DNA of 64,000 nucleotides from Micromonospora lupini. GTDB lineage: Bacteria > Actinomycetota > Actinomycetes > Mycobacteriales > Micromonosporaceae. Positions 25,498 through 33,149 of this stretch are shown here, piece after piece (the first letter of the stretch is position 1; each line of letters starts with the position of its first letter). A program made the translations under genes and the position numbers. The stretch covers positions 873,001 through 937,000 of the forward strand of contig NZ_JAPENL010000002.1 of assembly GCF_026342015.1 (NCBI RefSeq). Reading direction: 5' to 3'. The notes under the pieces were generated by a model, which ran no database searches, was not told the DNA's origin, and was given only the letters and a program-made list of their open reading frames with translations.

Positions 25498-25533
25498 CGG
25501 TCGGCGGTGGCCCTGCCGGGTCACCGCCGACCG
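25498..25533. terminator. 12-bp perfect hairpin between convergent genes
   Basis: Arms CGGTCGGCGGTG (25498-25509) and CACCGCCGACCG (25522-25533) pair perfectly around a 12-nt loop. They lie between the stops of the propeller gene (25492) and the opposing GNAT gene (25568), so this is probably a bidirectional terminator. Confidence 0.8.
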
Positions 25534-25567
25534 TCGAGGGGGTCAGTTCGTGGGGGAAGCCGGCAGT

Positions 25568-26119
25568 TCAGAGAGCGGGAGGCGTCGAATCCAGGCAGAT
25601 TTCGGCGCGCACCTTTCCACAGTCCTCGTGCAGTTTCGCGCCGCATTTTTCCAGGACTGCAACAGCGCCGACATTGTCCGCCGTCGTCTCGGCGACCACG
25701 AGCCGCATGCCCGCCCGGGCGGCGACGTTGAGCAACTCCCGCAGGGCGGCCGCCCCCACTCCCTGCCCGCGTGCCGAGAGGCCGAGCCACATGCCTGTCT
25801 CCACCGTGCCGGGCTCGTCACAGCGCGTCATCCGGATCATGCCAACCACCTCGCCGCCGACGAGGATCGCGTACATCTGGGAGCCGGTCGGGCCGTCCAG
25901 GCCGCCGAAGCTCGCCCGGTGGAACTCACGGAACGCCTCCCGGCGGGCGAGCGACCAGCCGGCGGGAGCCTCCACCGGGGGCATCACCTCACCCGGCTCA
26001 GCCTCGGCAGCCGCTACGGAGAGCAATGGCTCCAGATTCCGATCGTCCACCGGCTCCAGCCGGACCGCACCCGCCACGTGCCGCAGTCTGCCGCCCTCAT
26101 CGGCCGAAGTCCACCCCAT
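25568..26119 (-). CDS. GNAT family N-acetyltransferase
   Basis: A 183-residue GNAT enzyme similar to the RimJ/RimL type: VRLEPVDDRNLEPLL near the N-terminus, WLGLSARGQGVGAAALRELL (acetyl-CoA loop), and TTADNVGAVAVLEKCGAKLHE near the C-terminus. It acetylates an unknown amine. ATG at 26119 gives a plausible length, but the core could also begin at a GTG about 14 codons later; neither has a clear ribosome binding site. Confidence 0.85.
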   Translation of the reverse strand: MGWTSADEGGRLRHVAGAVRLEPVDDRNLEPLLSVAAAEAEPGEVMPPVEAPAGWSLARREAFREFHRASFGGLDGPTGSQMYAILVGGEVVGMIRMTRCDEPGTVETGMWLGLSARGQGVGAAALRELLNVAARAGMRLVVAETTADNVGAVAVLEKCGAKLHEDCGKVRAEICLDSTPPAL

Positions 26120-26194
26120 TGGACATCCACTGGCGGTCCGGCTACCGGTACCGGCCGGTCGGGCGGCCGGGGTGTTCCTCCTCACGCTCCGTTG

Positions 26195-27031
26195 TCATCC
26201 GGCCGGGTCAAACTCGCAGAACACGACCGAGGCGTCGTCGGTGGGCTTGTGCCGACGCAGTCGGTCGGGATGATCGCGTTCGGCATCCCGGACCCGGCCG
26301 AGCAGCGCGGCCGGTCCATCGGCGCTCAGCAGGTCCAGCAGTCCCGCCCAGTCGGTCAACCCGAACTGCTCGACCGCGCTGGAGGCGCCGTCGCTGAGCA
26401 GCGCCGCCCGGCGCAGGGCCGCCGGTCCTCGCCGGGGCGCCGACCCGGTCACCGCGTGGAAGGCCGCGTCCGGGTCGGCCGCCGCCACCCAGTAGCCGTG
26501 GGTGCGGTTCATCCGCTCCCGTTGGACGCCCACAGCGTGCCGGAACCGCGCGACCGGGTCCGCCGTACCGGCCGGCACGGTGGCGACCGTCTGCCGCAGT
26601 TCGGCCATCGCCGTGTCCAGTCGGTCGTCGGTCACCACGCTGACCTGCCCGCCTACGTCGAGCACAAGCGGGCTGTCGCAGAGCACGAGGTAGTCCACCT
26701 GGTCGCCGCAGTCGCGCAGCAGGCAGACGGTGCTGGACGGGGTGCCCGGATGGTCGAGGTCGCACCGGCCGCCGTGATCGGCGCGAACGGCGAGGATGGC
26801 CGCGGCCAGGTTGCTGGTCAGGCGGGCCGCCGGACGGACCGCCTCGGCCACACCGAGCCGGGCGGCCAGGTGGCGGACGTACCACTCCGGTCCGTGGACG
26901 CAGCCGGTGTCGAAGCCGTCCGGCACCGTCGCGCCGTCCAGAACACCGACCAGCGGGCCGAACCGGAAGACCAGATCCTCGTTGACCGGCCGGCCCGGCG
27001 CCGGCGCCGACGCGGAGCAGACCCGCATCAT
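26195..27031 (-). CDS. PP2C-like protein phosphatase domain protein
   Basis: A 278-residue protein. VNEDLVFRFGPLVGVLDGAT near the N-terminus places Asp residues as in the metal-binding motifs of PP2C phosphatases, LLSDGASSAV recalls the later D-G motif, and TDDASVVFCEF matches the C-terminal DD motif that binds the second metal. It is inferred to be a metal-dependent Ser/Thr phosphatase of a divergent actinobacterial subgroup. ATG at 27031 (or the next codon, 27028). It could oppose the window's Ser/Thr kinase, but it is not linked to it. Confidence 0.75.
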   Translation of the reverse strand: MMRVCSASAPAPGRPVNEDLVFRFGPLVGVLDGATVPDGFDTGCVHGPEWYVRHLAARLGVAEAVRPAARLTSNLAAAILAVRADHGGRCDLDHPGTPSSTVCLLRDCGDQVDYLVLCDSPLVLDVGGQVSVVTDDRLDTAMAELRQTVATVPAGTADPVARFRHAVGVQRERMNRTHGYWVAAADPDAAFHAVTGSAPRRGPAALRRAALLSDGASSAVEQFGLTDWAGLLDLLSADGPAALLGRVRDAERDHPDRLRRHKPTDDASVVFCEFDPAG

Positions 27032-27283
27032 CGCCGCGGCCCCGCCGGTTTGCTGCCCCTCATAGCGCGCTCCCTCCGTCGGCCCGTGCCGCACGACGGC
27101 TGCCGGGACGCCGACCTCGCGTACCCCCGGGTCCCTGCCGCAATCCTGCGCCGGCCGGGTATCGCGGCAACAGGCGTTCCTGCGGTGGTGACCGGCGGTA
27201 GCGTGACAGATGTCTGGCCTGGGCGGTGTCCCTTCGCAGGTGGGAGGGCGGGTCGGGGCCGCCGTCGGCGACAGGGGGATCGC

Positions 27284-27499
27284 GTGTTGAAGCGGTTGCA
27301 CGAATCAGGGCTCAAGGCGGAGCACATGTACATGGCGGGCTTCGCCAGTATCGGTCTGTCGTTCGCCAGTTGGTTCCTCTCCAAGCACCTGGAGAAGGCC
27401 GGCGTGGCGCGCGCCGACCGGTGGGGCATCTTCATCGGCGAGTGGGCGCCGACGTTCTTCGCCATCGGCAACGGCCTACAGGCGTACGAGAAGAGGTAG
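27284..27499 (+). CDS. small membrane protein, 71 residues
   Basis: A short gene from a GTG at 27284 behind AGGGGG. The product has two hydrophobic segments (MAGFASIGLSFASWFLSKHL and WGIFIGEWAPTFFAIGNGL) joined by a charged turn, so a two-helix membrane hairpin is likely. No functional family recognised. It is convergent with the DUF3263 gene, 12 bp apart. Confidence 0.75.
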   Translation: MLKRLHESGLKAEHMYMAGFASIGLSFASWFLSKHLEKAGVARADRWGIFIGEWAPTFFAIGNGLQAYEKR

Positions 27500-27511
27500 C
27501 GCCGGCTGCGG

Positions 27512-27937
27512 TCAGCGGCGGCGGTTGCGGGCTCGCGAGGAGCGCAACCGGCGGAGCCGGCCGATCAGCACGGGGTCGGCGGCCAGCGCGGCCGGATTGT
27601 CCAGCAGCCCGTTGAGCAGTTGGTAGTAGCGGGTCGAGGAGACACCGAAGGTGTCCCGGACGGCCTGTTCCTTGGCGCCGGCGTGCCGCCACCACTGCTG
27701 CTCGAAGGCGAGGATGGCCCGTTCGCGCGTGGTCAGGCCGGCCGCCGGCGCGGCGGGCGTCTCGTCGGCGGGCGCGGCGTCGTCGTCAGGCCCGTCGTCG
27801 TCCGGCTCGCCGTCGGTGCTCTCGACGTGCGGCGCCGGTCGGGGGGTCGGGACGCTCGGCACGCCACCGCCGGCCAGCTCGCCCGGACGAGCGTCGGTGG
27901 ACGGCTCGGGAGCGGTAGGGGTGGCGTCGGCGGGCAT
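27512..27937 (-). CDS. DUF3263 domain protein
   Basis: A 141-residue protein. The first 70 residues are acidic and Pro-rich, and the C-terminal domain reads LTTRERAILAFEQQWWRHAG, then DTFGVSSTRYYQLLNGLLDNPAAL, the signature of DUF3263. That domain resembles a sigma-factor or helix-turn-helix module and may bind DNA. ATG at 27937; no ribosome binding site is seen, so a leaderless transcript is possible. The basic tail (RLRRLRSSRARNRRR) fits nucleic-acid binding. Confidence 0.9.
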   Translation of the reverse strand: MPADATPTAPEPSTDARPGELAGGGVPSVPTPRPAPHVESTDGEPDDDGPDDDAAPADETPAAPAAGLTTRERAILAFEQQWWRHAGAKEQAVRDTFGVSSTRYYQLLNGLLDNPAALAADPVLIGRLRRLRSSRARNRRR

Positions 27938-27978
27938 GGCGTCCAGCCTAGCCAGGGCGGACCACTGTCGCAGCAGCC

Positions 27979-28030
27979 GGCACGGCCGGCTCCGCACGTC
28001 GGAAGATCCGACGGTCGGGCCGGCCGTGCC
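27979..28030 (-). terminator. nested hairpins ending the ABC operon
   Basis: GGCACGGCCGGC (27979-27990) pairs with GCCGGCCGTGCC (28019-28030), and an inner hairpin CGTCGGA/TCCGACG lies in the loop. The structure starts 18 bp past the permease stop at 28048, so it probably terminates the ABC operon and also insulates the DUF3263 gene. Confidence 0.75.
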
Positions 28031-28047
28031 TGACGCGTTGGCGTCGC

Positions 28048-29064
28048 TCAGGAGACGTCGCGTCGACGCATCACCCAGAGCGCCGCGCCGAGGATCACCA
28101 CGATCCCGACGGAGAGCAGTACGGAGGACTGCTGCCACGTGATGTCCATGGTGTCCGGCTTGCACTCGCCGGAGAAGGTGGCGTTGCAGGAGTCCCAGTC
28201 CTCCAGAGTCACCTTCTTGGTCATCCAGGCCAGCGCGTACGTGGGCAGCAGCCACGCCTCGGCGAACTTCACGCTCGCCATCGCCAGGAGGATGCCCAGG
28301 CCGAACTGGCCGACCACCATCACCGCCACGACACCGCCGAGTGCCATCGCGGTGTGCCGGCCCAGGGAGGCCAGCGCGAAGCCGATGGTGGCGAGCACCA
28401 GCACCAGCGCCACGCCGCGCAGCCCGGTCAGGACGAACGACTGCCAGACACCGGAGGTCATCTTCTCGGTGCTGCCCCGGAAGCTCGCCACCGCCCAGAA
28501 CCCGGCGAACCACAGCACCGCGGCGGGCAGCGTCACCGCCAGCACGCCGGTGAGCAGCGCGGCCAGCTTGGTGAGCAGCACGGTGAGCCGCTTCGGCCGC
28601 CACAGCAGCAGGTTCATCATGCCGCCGGTGCTCCACTCGGCGCCGACGAAGGACGCGCCGACGACGAACCCGACCAGGGCGAGGATCGCCGCGAACGGGA
28701 TGAGCGTCTCGTCGAACGTCTTCCGGAAGTCGAACGTCGAGGGCAGGAACCACTCCGCCTGAATCTGGTCCCGCGACGGGGCCGAGATCACCGAGCAGTC
28801 GTCCGGGTAGCGGCCGTCGTTCGGCGTGCCGGCGGTCTTGGCCTGCTCGCAGTTGACCCGCTCCTGCTCGCTCCAGCGCACCTGATCCTGGTACTGCTGG
28901 TCGGCCTGACGCTCGGCCTTGGCGAGCTGGGTGGCGTCGATCTTCTGGTTGGTGAAGAAGACACCGACCACGACCGCGGCCAACACCAGCAGGCCGAGCA
29001 GCGTCATGTAGCGGCTGAAGCGCCGCTTGCTCAGCCGGCGCAACTCCGTCCGAAAGAGGCTCAC
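28048..29064 (-). CDS. ABC-2 type transporter permease
   Basis: A 338-residue protein: one N-terminal helix (YMTLLGLLVLAAVVVGVFF), a roughly 100-residue extracellular loop with Cys residues, then five further helices, as in ABC-2 exporters. GTG at 29064 overlaps the upstream ATPase stop by 4 bp (GTGA); GTG at 29073 is the alternative. It forms an exporter with the ATPase next door. Two Cys in the first loop and two in the last (DSCNATFSGECKP) could form disulfides outside the cell. Substrate unknown. Confidence 0.92.
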   Translation of the reverse strand: MSLFRTELRRLSKRRFSRYMTLLGLLVLAAVVVGVFFTNQKIDATQLAKAERQADQQYQDQVRWSEQERVNCEQAKTAGTPNDGRYPDDCSVISAPSRDQIQAEWFLPSTFDFRKTFDETLIPFAAILALVGFVVGASFVGAEWSTGGMMNLLLWRPKRLTVLLTKLAALLTGVLAVTLPAAVLWFAGFWAVASFRGSTEKMTSGVWQSFVLTGLRGVALVLVLATIGFALASLGRHTAMALGGVVAVMVVGQFGLGILLAMASVKFAEAWLLPTYALAWMTKKVTLEDWDSCNATFSGECKPDTMDITWQQSSVLLSVGIVVILGAALWVMRRRDVS

Positions 29065-30071
29065 GCGCCCCACCCTCCTCCGGTGGCGCCGGGCTGACCC
29101 GTCCCACCGACCTTCGTGGACTCGTCGACCTGGCGGTGCTGGCCGGGGACCGGCGCGGTGGCGGTCAGTTCGAGGAAGACGCTCTCCAGGTCGACCGCGA
29201 TCGGGGCCAGCTCGCTGACGTACAGGTTCTGCTCGGCGAGCAGCCGGGTCACAGTGGCCGGCTTGTCGACGCCGGTCAGCATCAGGTGGTCCGGATGCCC
29301 GGCGACCCGGATCCCGGCCCGGGTGAGGGCCTCGGTGGCCGCCGGCAGATCGCTGACCGCCTCCAGGCGGACCCGGACCGCGCCGGACGAGTGCTGCGCG
29401 AGCACCTCGTCGACCGGGCCGAAGGCGACCCGGCGGCCCAGCGAGATGATGGTGACCGAGTCGCAGATCAGCTGGATCTCGCCGAGGATGTGGCTGGACA
29501 GCAGCACTGTCATCCCGGATTCGGCGAGCGTCCGCATCAGCGTGCGCATCTCCCGGATGCCGCCCGGGTCGAGGCCGTTGGCCGGCTCGTCGAGGATGAG
29601 CAACGTCGGGTTCTTCAACAGGGCGGACGCGACGGCGAGCCGCTGCTTCATGCCCAGCGAGTACGTCTTGACGCGCTCGCCGGCCCGGTCGCGCAGCCCG
29701 ACCAGCTCCAGCACCTCGTCGACGCGCGTGGCGGGCACCTCGCCGGCCCCGGCCAGCAGGGACAGCGTGTCCCGTGCCGAGAAGTGCGGGAAGAACTGCG
29801 GGCTCTCCACGATCGCGCCGACCTGACCGGCGACGGTGGGCAGCGCCTCGGGAACCTCGTGCCCGAGCAGGGTCATCCGACCGCCGTCGGGCCGGATCAG
29901 GCCGAGCAGCGTACGCAGCGTGGTGGTCTTGCCGGACCCGTTGGGACCCAGGAAGCCGTGCACCTGCCCCGCGTCGACCCGCATGTCGAAGCCGTCGAGC
30001 GCGTTGCGGGTGCCGCGTCGACGACTCTTGTACGTCTTACGTAGACCTTCGATCTCCAGGACAGCTGGCAA
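29061..30071 (-). CDS. ABC transporter ATP-binding protein
   Basis: A 336-residue ABC ATPase with Walker A GPNGSGKTTTL, Q-loop region, signature YSLGMKQRL, Walker B LLILDEPANGLDPGG and a switch His in LLSSHILGE. It is the DrrA/CcmA-like exporter type with a C-terminal extension. The start is TTG at 30071: a perfect GGGGGAGG site lies 6 nt upstream and no ATG or GTG fits better. Two palindromes overlap its promoter, so it is likely repressed by an unlinked regulator. Confidence 0.93.
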   Translation of the reverse strand: MPAVLEIEGLRKTYKSRRRGTRNALDGFDMRVDAGQVHGFLGPNGSGKTTTLRTLLGLIRPDGGRMTLLGHEVPEALPTVAGQVGAIVESPQFFPHFSARDTLSLLAGAGEVPATRVDEVLELVGLRDRAGERVKTYSLGMKQRLAVASALLKNPTLLILDEPANGLDPGGIREMRTLMRTLAESGMTVLLSSHILGEIQLICDSVTIISLGRRVAFGPVDEVLAQHSSGAVRVRLEAVSDLPAATEALTRAGIRVAGHPDHLMLTGVDKPATVTRLLAEQNLYVSELAPIAVDLESVFLELTATAPVPGQHRQVDESTKVGGTGQPGATGGGWGA

Positions 30072-30110
30072 GCTGCACCTCCCCCGATGGTGGGCGTGAC
30101 AGCCGACACC

Positions 30111-30148
30111 ATACGCGGTATGCAGAGCCGCGCAATACCGGGTATGCA
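30111..30148 (-). promoter_or_regulatory. promoter of the ABC exporter overlapped by twin palindromes
   Basis: On the minus strand TTGCGC, a 16-nt spacer and TATGGT form a reasonable promoter upstream of the TTG start. Two related 14-bp sites, ATACGCGGTATGCA (30111-30124) and ATACCGGGTATGCA (30135-30148), start 24 bp apart and cover the -10 and -35 regions. ATAC-N3-GTAT symmetry is typical of GntR/YtrA-type operators. No such regulator is encoded nearby. Confidence 0.6.
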
Positions 30149-30169
30149 TCGACACGCCGGTCGATGCAT
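30144..30169. promoter_or_regulatory. 10-bp perfect inverted repeat upstream of the ABC operon
   Basis: ATGCATCGAC (30144-30153) and GTCGATGCAT (30160-30169) pair perfectly around 6 nt. It sits 22 bp past the DeoR-type regulator stop (30192, minus strand) and touches the second exporter palindrome, so it could end the regulator transcript or serve as another operator. Confidence 0.5.
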
Positions 30170-30191
30170 TTCATCGACGGAGCGTGACGAC

Positions 30192-30977
30192 TCAGGCGCA
30201 GACGACCTGCACGCCGGCTGCCCGGAAGGCGTCCACCACCTCCGGCGCCGCCCCGGAATCGGTCACCAGCGTCTCGACGCGCTCGACCGGGCAGATCCGC
30301 GCGAAGGCGTGACCGCCCAACTTGGACGAGTCGGCGATGATGACTACCCGTTTGGCACGGGCCACCATCAGGTTGTTCATGGCCGCCTCGCCCTCGTGGT
30401 GGGCGGCGGCACCGAGCTGCGGGTCGATCGCGTCCACGCCGAGCAACGCGACGTCCAGGGTGACCTCACGCAGCAGCGCACCGCCCAGCGGGCCGACCAG
30501 CTCGAACGACTTCGGGCGCACCACCCCGCCGGCCACCACCACCTTCATCCGGGACCGCACGAGCAGCTCGTTGGCGATGTTCAGCGCGTTGGTCACCACG
30601 GTGAGCTGGGCACCCTCGGCGCTTGTGTTCAGGTCCGGACGGACGGCGAGGGCGCGTGCCACCTCCGTGCTGGTGGTGCCACCGTTGAGGCCGACCACGG
30701 TGCCGGGCGTGACGAGCGCCGCGGCGGCGGCGCCGATCCGCTGCTTCTCCGCGGAGTGCTTGGCCGTCTTGTAGCGCAGCGGCAGGTCGTACGAGACGCC
30801 GTTGGCGACCGCGCCACCCCGGGTCCTGGTGATCATCTGCTGCTGGGCGAGCTGGTCGAAGTCGCGCCGGATGGTGGCCTGGGAGACGTCCAGCCGCTCG
30901 GCGGCCGCCTCGACGCTGACCCGGCCGTTGTCGGTAAGCATCTCCAGCAGGGCGTTCCATCTGGCGTACCGGTCCAC
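30192..30977 (-). CDS. DeoR/GlpR-type transcriptional regulator of amino-sugar genes
   Basis: A 261-residue DeoR family repressor: N-terminal helix-turn-helix (SVEAAAERLDVSQATIRRDFDQL) and C-terminal sugar-phosphate sensor domain with VVGLNGGTTSTEVARAL and IADSSKLGG. I chose the GTG at 30977 because GGGAGG lies 9 nt upstream and the length matches the family; a GTG at 31028 would add 17 unlikely residues. It is divergent from the SIS-ROK-nagA operon, so it probably represses that operon and responds to an amino-sugar phosphate. Confidence 0.93.
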   Translation of the reverse strand: MDRYARWNALLEMLTDNGRVSVEAAAERLDVSQATIRRDFDQLAQQQMITRTRGGAVANGVSYDLPLRYKTAKHSAEKQRIGAAAAALVTPGTVVGLNGGTTSTEVARALAVRPDLNTSAEGAQLTVVTNALNIANELLVRSRMKVVVAGGVVRPKSFELVGPLGGALLREVTLDVALLGVDAIDPQLGAAAHHEGEAAMNNLMVARAKRVVIIADSSKLGGHAFARICPVERVETLVTDSGAAPEVVDAFRAAGVQVVCA

Positions 30978-31030
30978 CTCGGGGGTCCTCCCAGTAACTG
31001 CACGATCGGTGATTGATTGCGTGCACACTA

Positions 31031-31150
31031 GTGCGCGAAACTAGCCTGGCGCAAAAGGCTGTTCTGCGCGATCGGCCGGTCGGTTGCCACGGCCACCCCG
31101 CTTCGCGCAGAATAACGCGCGAAATACGGGTCTAACGAGCCGTATTGCGC
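31031..31150. promoter_or_regulatory. operator cluster between the DeoR gene and the amino-sugar operon
   Basis: The 202-bp divergent region holds repeated TGCGCGA-like motifs near 31032, 31066 (inverted partner at 31103), 31117 and 31146. TTCTGCGCGA (31062-31071) and TCGCGCAGAA (31103-31112) are a perfect 10-bp inverted pair. A near-palindrome spans 31117-31150 (GCGCGAAATACGG, 10-nt spacer, CCGTATTGCGC). Such repeated half-sites are typical of DeoR family control. The repeats are visible; the regulator link is inferred. Confidence 0.6.
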
Positions 31151-31179
31151 AGACAGGTCGGCCCGGCGAGGAGTTCCCC

Positions 31180-32109
31180 ATGGCGTACGTGGACGCGGAG
31201 ATCGCGAGCCAGCCCGACTGCTGGCGGGAGGCCGCCGAGCTGTCCGGCGTCGTACGCGACGACCTTCCGCGCCCCGGCGAGCGGGTCGCCGTCGTCGGTT
31301 GCGGCACGTCGTGGTTCATGGCGATGGCGTACGCCGCCCGCCGCGAACAGGCCGGCCAGGGCGAGACCGACGCGTTCCAGGCGTCCGAGTTCCCCGCCGG
31401 CCGCCGCTACGACCGGTTGATCGCGATCACCCGCTCCGGCACCACCACCGAGGTGCTGGAGCTGCTCGCCGCGCTGCGCGGTCGTACGCCCACCACAGTC
31501 ATCGTCGGTGACCCGGCGTCCCCCGCGGTCGAGCTGGCCACCGCCACCGTGGCCATGCCCTTCGCCGACGAGCGGTCGGTGGTGCAGACCCGCTTCGCGA
31601 CGACCGCGCTGGCCCTGCTCCGGGCACACCTCGGCGACCCGGTGACCGCGCTCGCCGCCGACGCCGAGGTGGCGGTGCGCTCCCCGCTGCCGATCGACCC
31701 GGCAAGCATCGGGCAGGCCACCTTCCTCGGTCGTGGTTGGACTGTCGGCCTCGCCCAGGAGGCCGCGTTGAAGTGCCGCGAGGCGGCCACCTTCTGGGCC
31801 GAGGCGTACCCGGCGATGGACTACCGGCACGGTCCCATCTCCATCGCCGCACCCGGCCGGCTGGTCTGGGCGTTCGGCGAGCTGCCCGAGGGGCTGCCCG
31901 AGGACGTGGCCGCCACCGGCGCGGCCTTCGTACACAGCCGTACGCACGGCTGGCGCACGGTGCTCGGCAGCTGGTCGGCAGGTCGCACCCCGGTCGATCC
32001 GATGGCCGACCTGATCCTGGCCCAGCGCTTCGCGGTCGCGCTCGCGACCAGCCGGGGCCTCGACCCGGACGCGCCCCGACACCTCAGCCGGTCCGTGGTG
32101 CTGGCGTGA
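31180..32109 (+). CDS. SIS domain protein (glucosamine-6-phosphate deaminase/isomerase-like)
   Basis: A 309-residue protein with two SIS sugar-isomerase domains: VVGCGTSWFMAMAYAARRE (start of SIS-1, about 39-57), ITRSGTTTEVLELL, and LGRGWTVGLAQEAALKCREA (SIS-2). It resembles the isomerase half of GlmS and AgaS-type deaminases but lacks a glutaminase domain, so it probably acts catabolically on an amino-sugar phosphate. ATG at 31180 with GAGGAG upstream. It is first in a translationally coupled operon with the ROK kinase and nagA. Confidence 0.93.
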   Translation: MAYVDAEIASQPDCWREAAELSGVVRDDLPRPGERVAVVGCGTSWFMAMAYAARREQAGQGETDAFQASEFPAGRRYDRLIAITRSGTTTEVLELLAALRGRTPTTVIVGDPASPAVELATATVAMPFADERSVVQTRFATTALALLRAHLGDPVTALAADAEVAVRSPLPIDPASIGQATFLGRGWTVGLAQEAALKCREAATFWAEAYPAMDYRHGPISIAAPGRLVWAFGELPEGLPEDVAATGAAFVHSRTHGWRTVLGSWSAGRTPVDPMADLILAQRFAVALATSRGLDPDAPRHLSRSVVLA

Positions 32110-33149
32110 GCGTGAGCGACCGCGACAGCGTGGACTCCGACCGGGTGGTCGTGGCGCTCGACGTAGGCGGCACCGGCATGAAGTGCGCACTGGTCCGGCC
32201 GGACGGCGTCGCCGTACACACCGAGCGGCACGCCACCGACGCCGCGCGCGGCCCGACCGCCGTGGTCGACACCATTCTCGACGTGGCGCAGGGGCTGATA
32301 GCCAAGGCTCGCGCCGACGATCTCACACCCGTCGCGATCGGCATCGCCGTCCCCGGCGTGGTGGACGAGGCGCGCGGGGTCGCGGTCTGGTCGGCGAACG
32401 TGGGCTTCCGGGACGTACCGCTGCGGGACCTGGCAGTGACGCGGCTCGGGCTGCCCACCGCGCTCGGCCACGACGTGCGCGTCGGTGGTCTCGCCGAGGC
32501 CCGGCTCGGCGCCGGGCGCGACGCCGACCACGTGCTCTTCGTGGCGATCGGCACCGGCATCGCCGCCGCGCACGTCGTCGACGGCGTGGCCGGAGTCGGC
32601 GCGCACGGCGCCGCCGGGGAGATCGGCCACATCATGGTCCGTCCCGACGGCCCGCGCTGCGGTTGCGGACGACCCGGTTGCCTGGAGGCGGTCGCCTCGG
32701 CCGCCGCGATCGGCCGCCGCTACGCCGAGCTCGCCGGTGACGGGCGGGCGGACGCGGCGTCCTCGACACCGACCGCGAAGCCGACACCCGGTGCCGCCGT
32801 GACGGCCGCCGTGGTGGCCGAGCGGGCGGCCGCCGGTGAACCCCTCGCCGCCCGGGTCTGGCAGGAGGCGGTCGACGCCCTCGCCGACGGCCTGGCCACC
32901 GGGCAGGCGTTGTTCGACGTGTCGACGATCGTGCTCGGCGGTGGCCTGGCCCAGGCAGGCGACGGGCTGCTCGGCCCGCTGCGGGCGGCGCTGCACGAGC
33001 GGATGACCTTCCACCGGGAGCCGCGGCTGGTCGCGGCGGCCCTCGGCGACGAGGCCGGCTGCCTCGGCGCCGCCCTGCTCGCGTTGGACGCCGCGGGCGT
33101 CCGTGACACGGACGCCGCCCGCGTCCCCGACCATCAGGAGGAGCGATGA
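32106..33149 (+). CDS. ROK family sugar kinase (N-acetylglucosamine kinase-like)
   Basis: A 347-residue ROK kinase: ATP-binding DVGGTGMKCALV (about residues 19-30), sugar-binding region GEIGHIMV, and the zinc motif CGCGRPGCLEAVAS. ROK members with nagA neighbours phosphorylate N-acetylglucosamine or a related sugar in the cytoplasm, supplying the substrate of the deacetylase. GTG at 32106 overlaps the previous stop (GTGA), and the next ATG overlaps its own stop (ATGA), so all three proteins are translationally coupled. Confidence 0.93.
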   Translation: MSVSDRDSVDSDRVVVALDVGGTGMKCALVRPDGVAVHTERHATDAARGPTAVVDTILDVAQGLIAKARADDLTPVAIGIAVPGVVDEARGVAVWSANVGFRDVPLRDLAVTRLGLPTALGHDVRVGGLAEARLGAGRDADHVLFVAIGTGIAAAHVVDGVAGVGAHGAAGEIGHIMVRPDGPRCGCGRPGCLEAVASAAAIGRRYAELAGDGRADAASSTPTAKPTPGAAVTAAVVAERAAAGEPLAARVWQEAVDALADGLATGQALFDVSTIVLGGGLAQAGDGLLGPLRAALHERMTFHREPRLVAAALGDEAGCLGAALLALDAAGVRDTDAARVPDHQEER

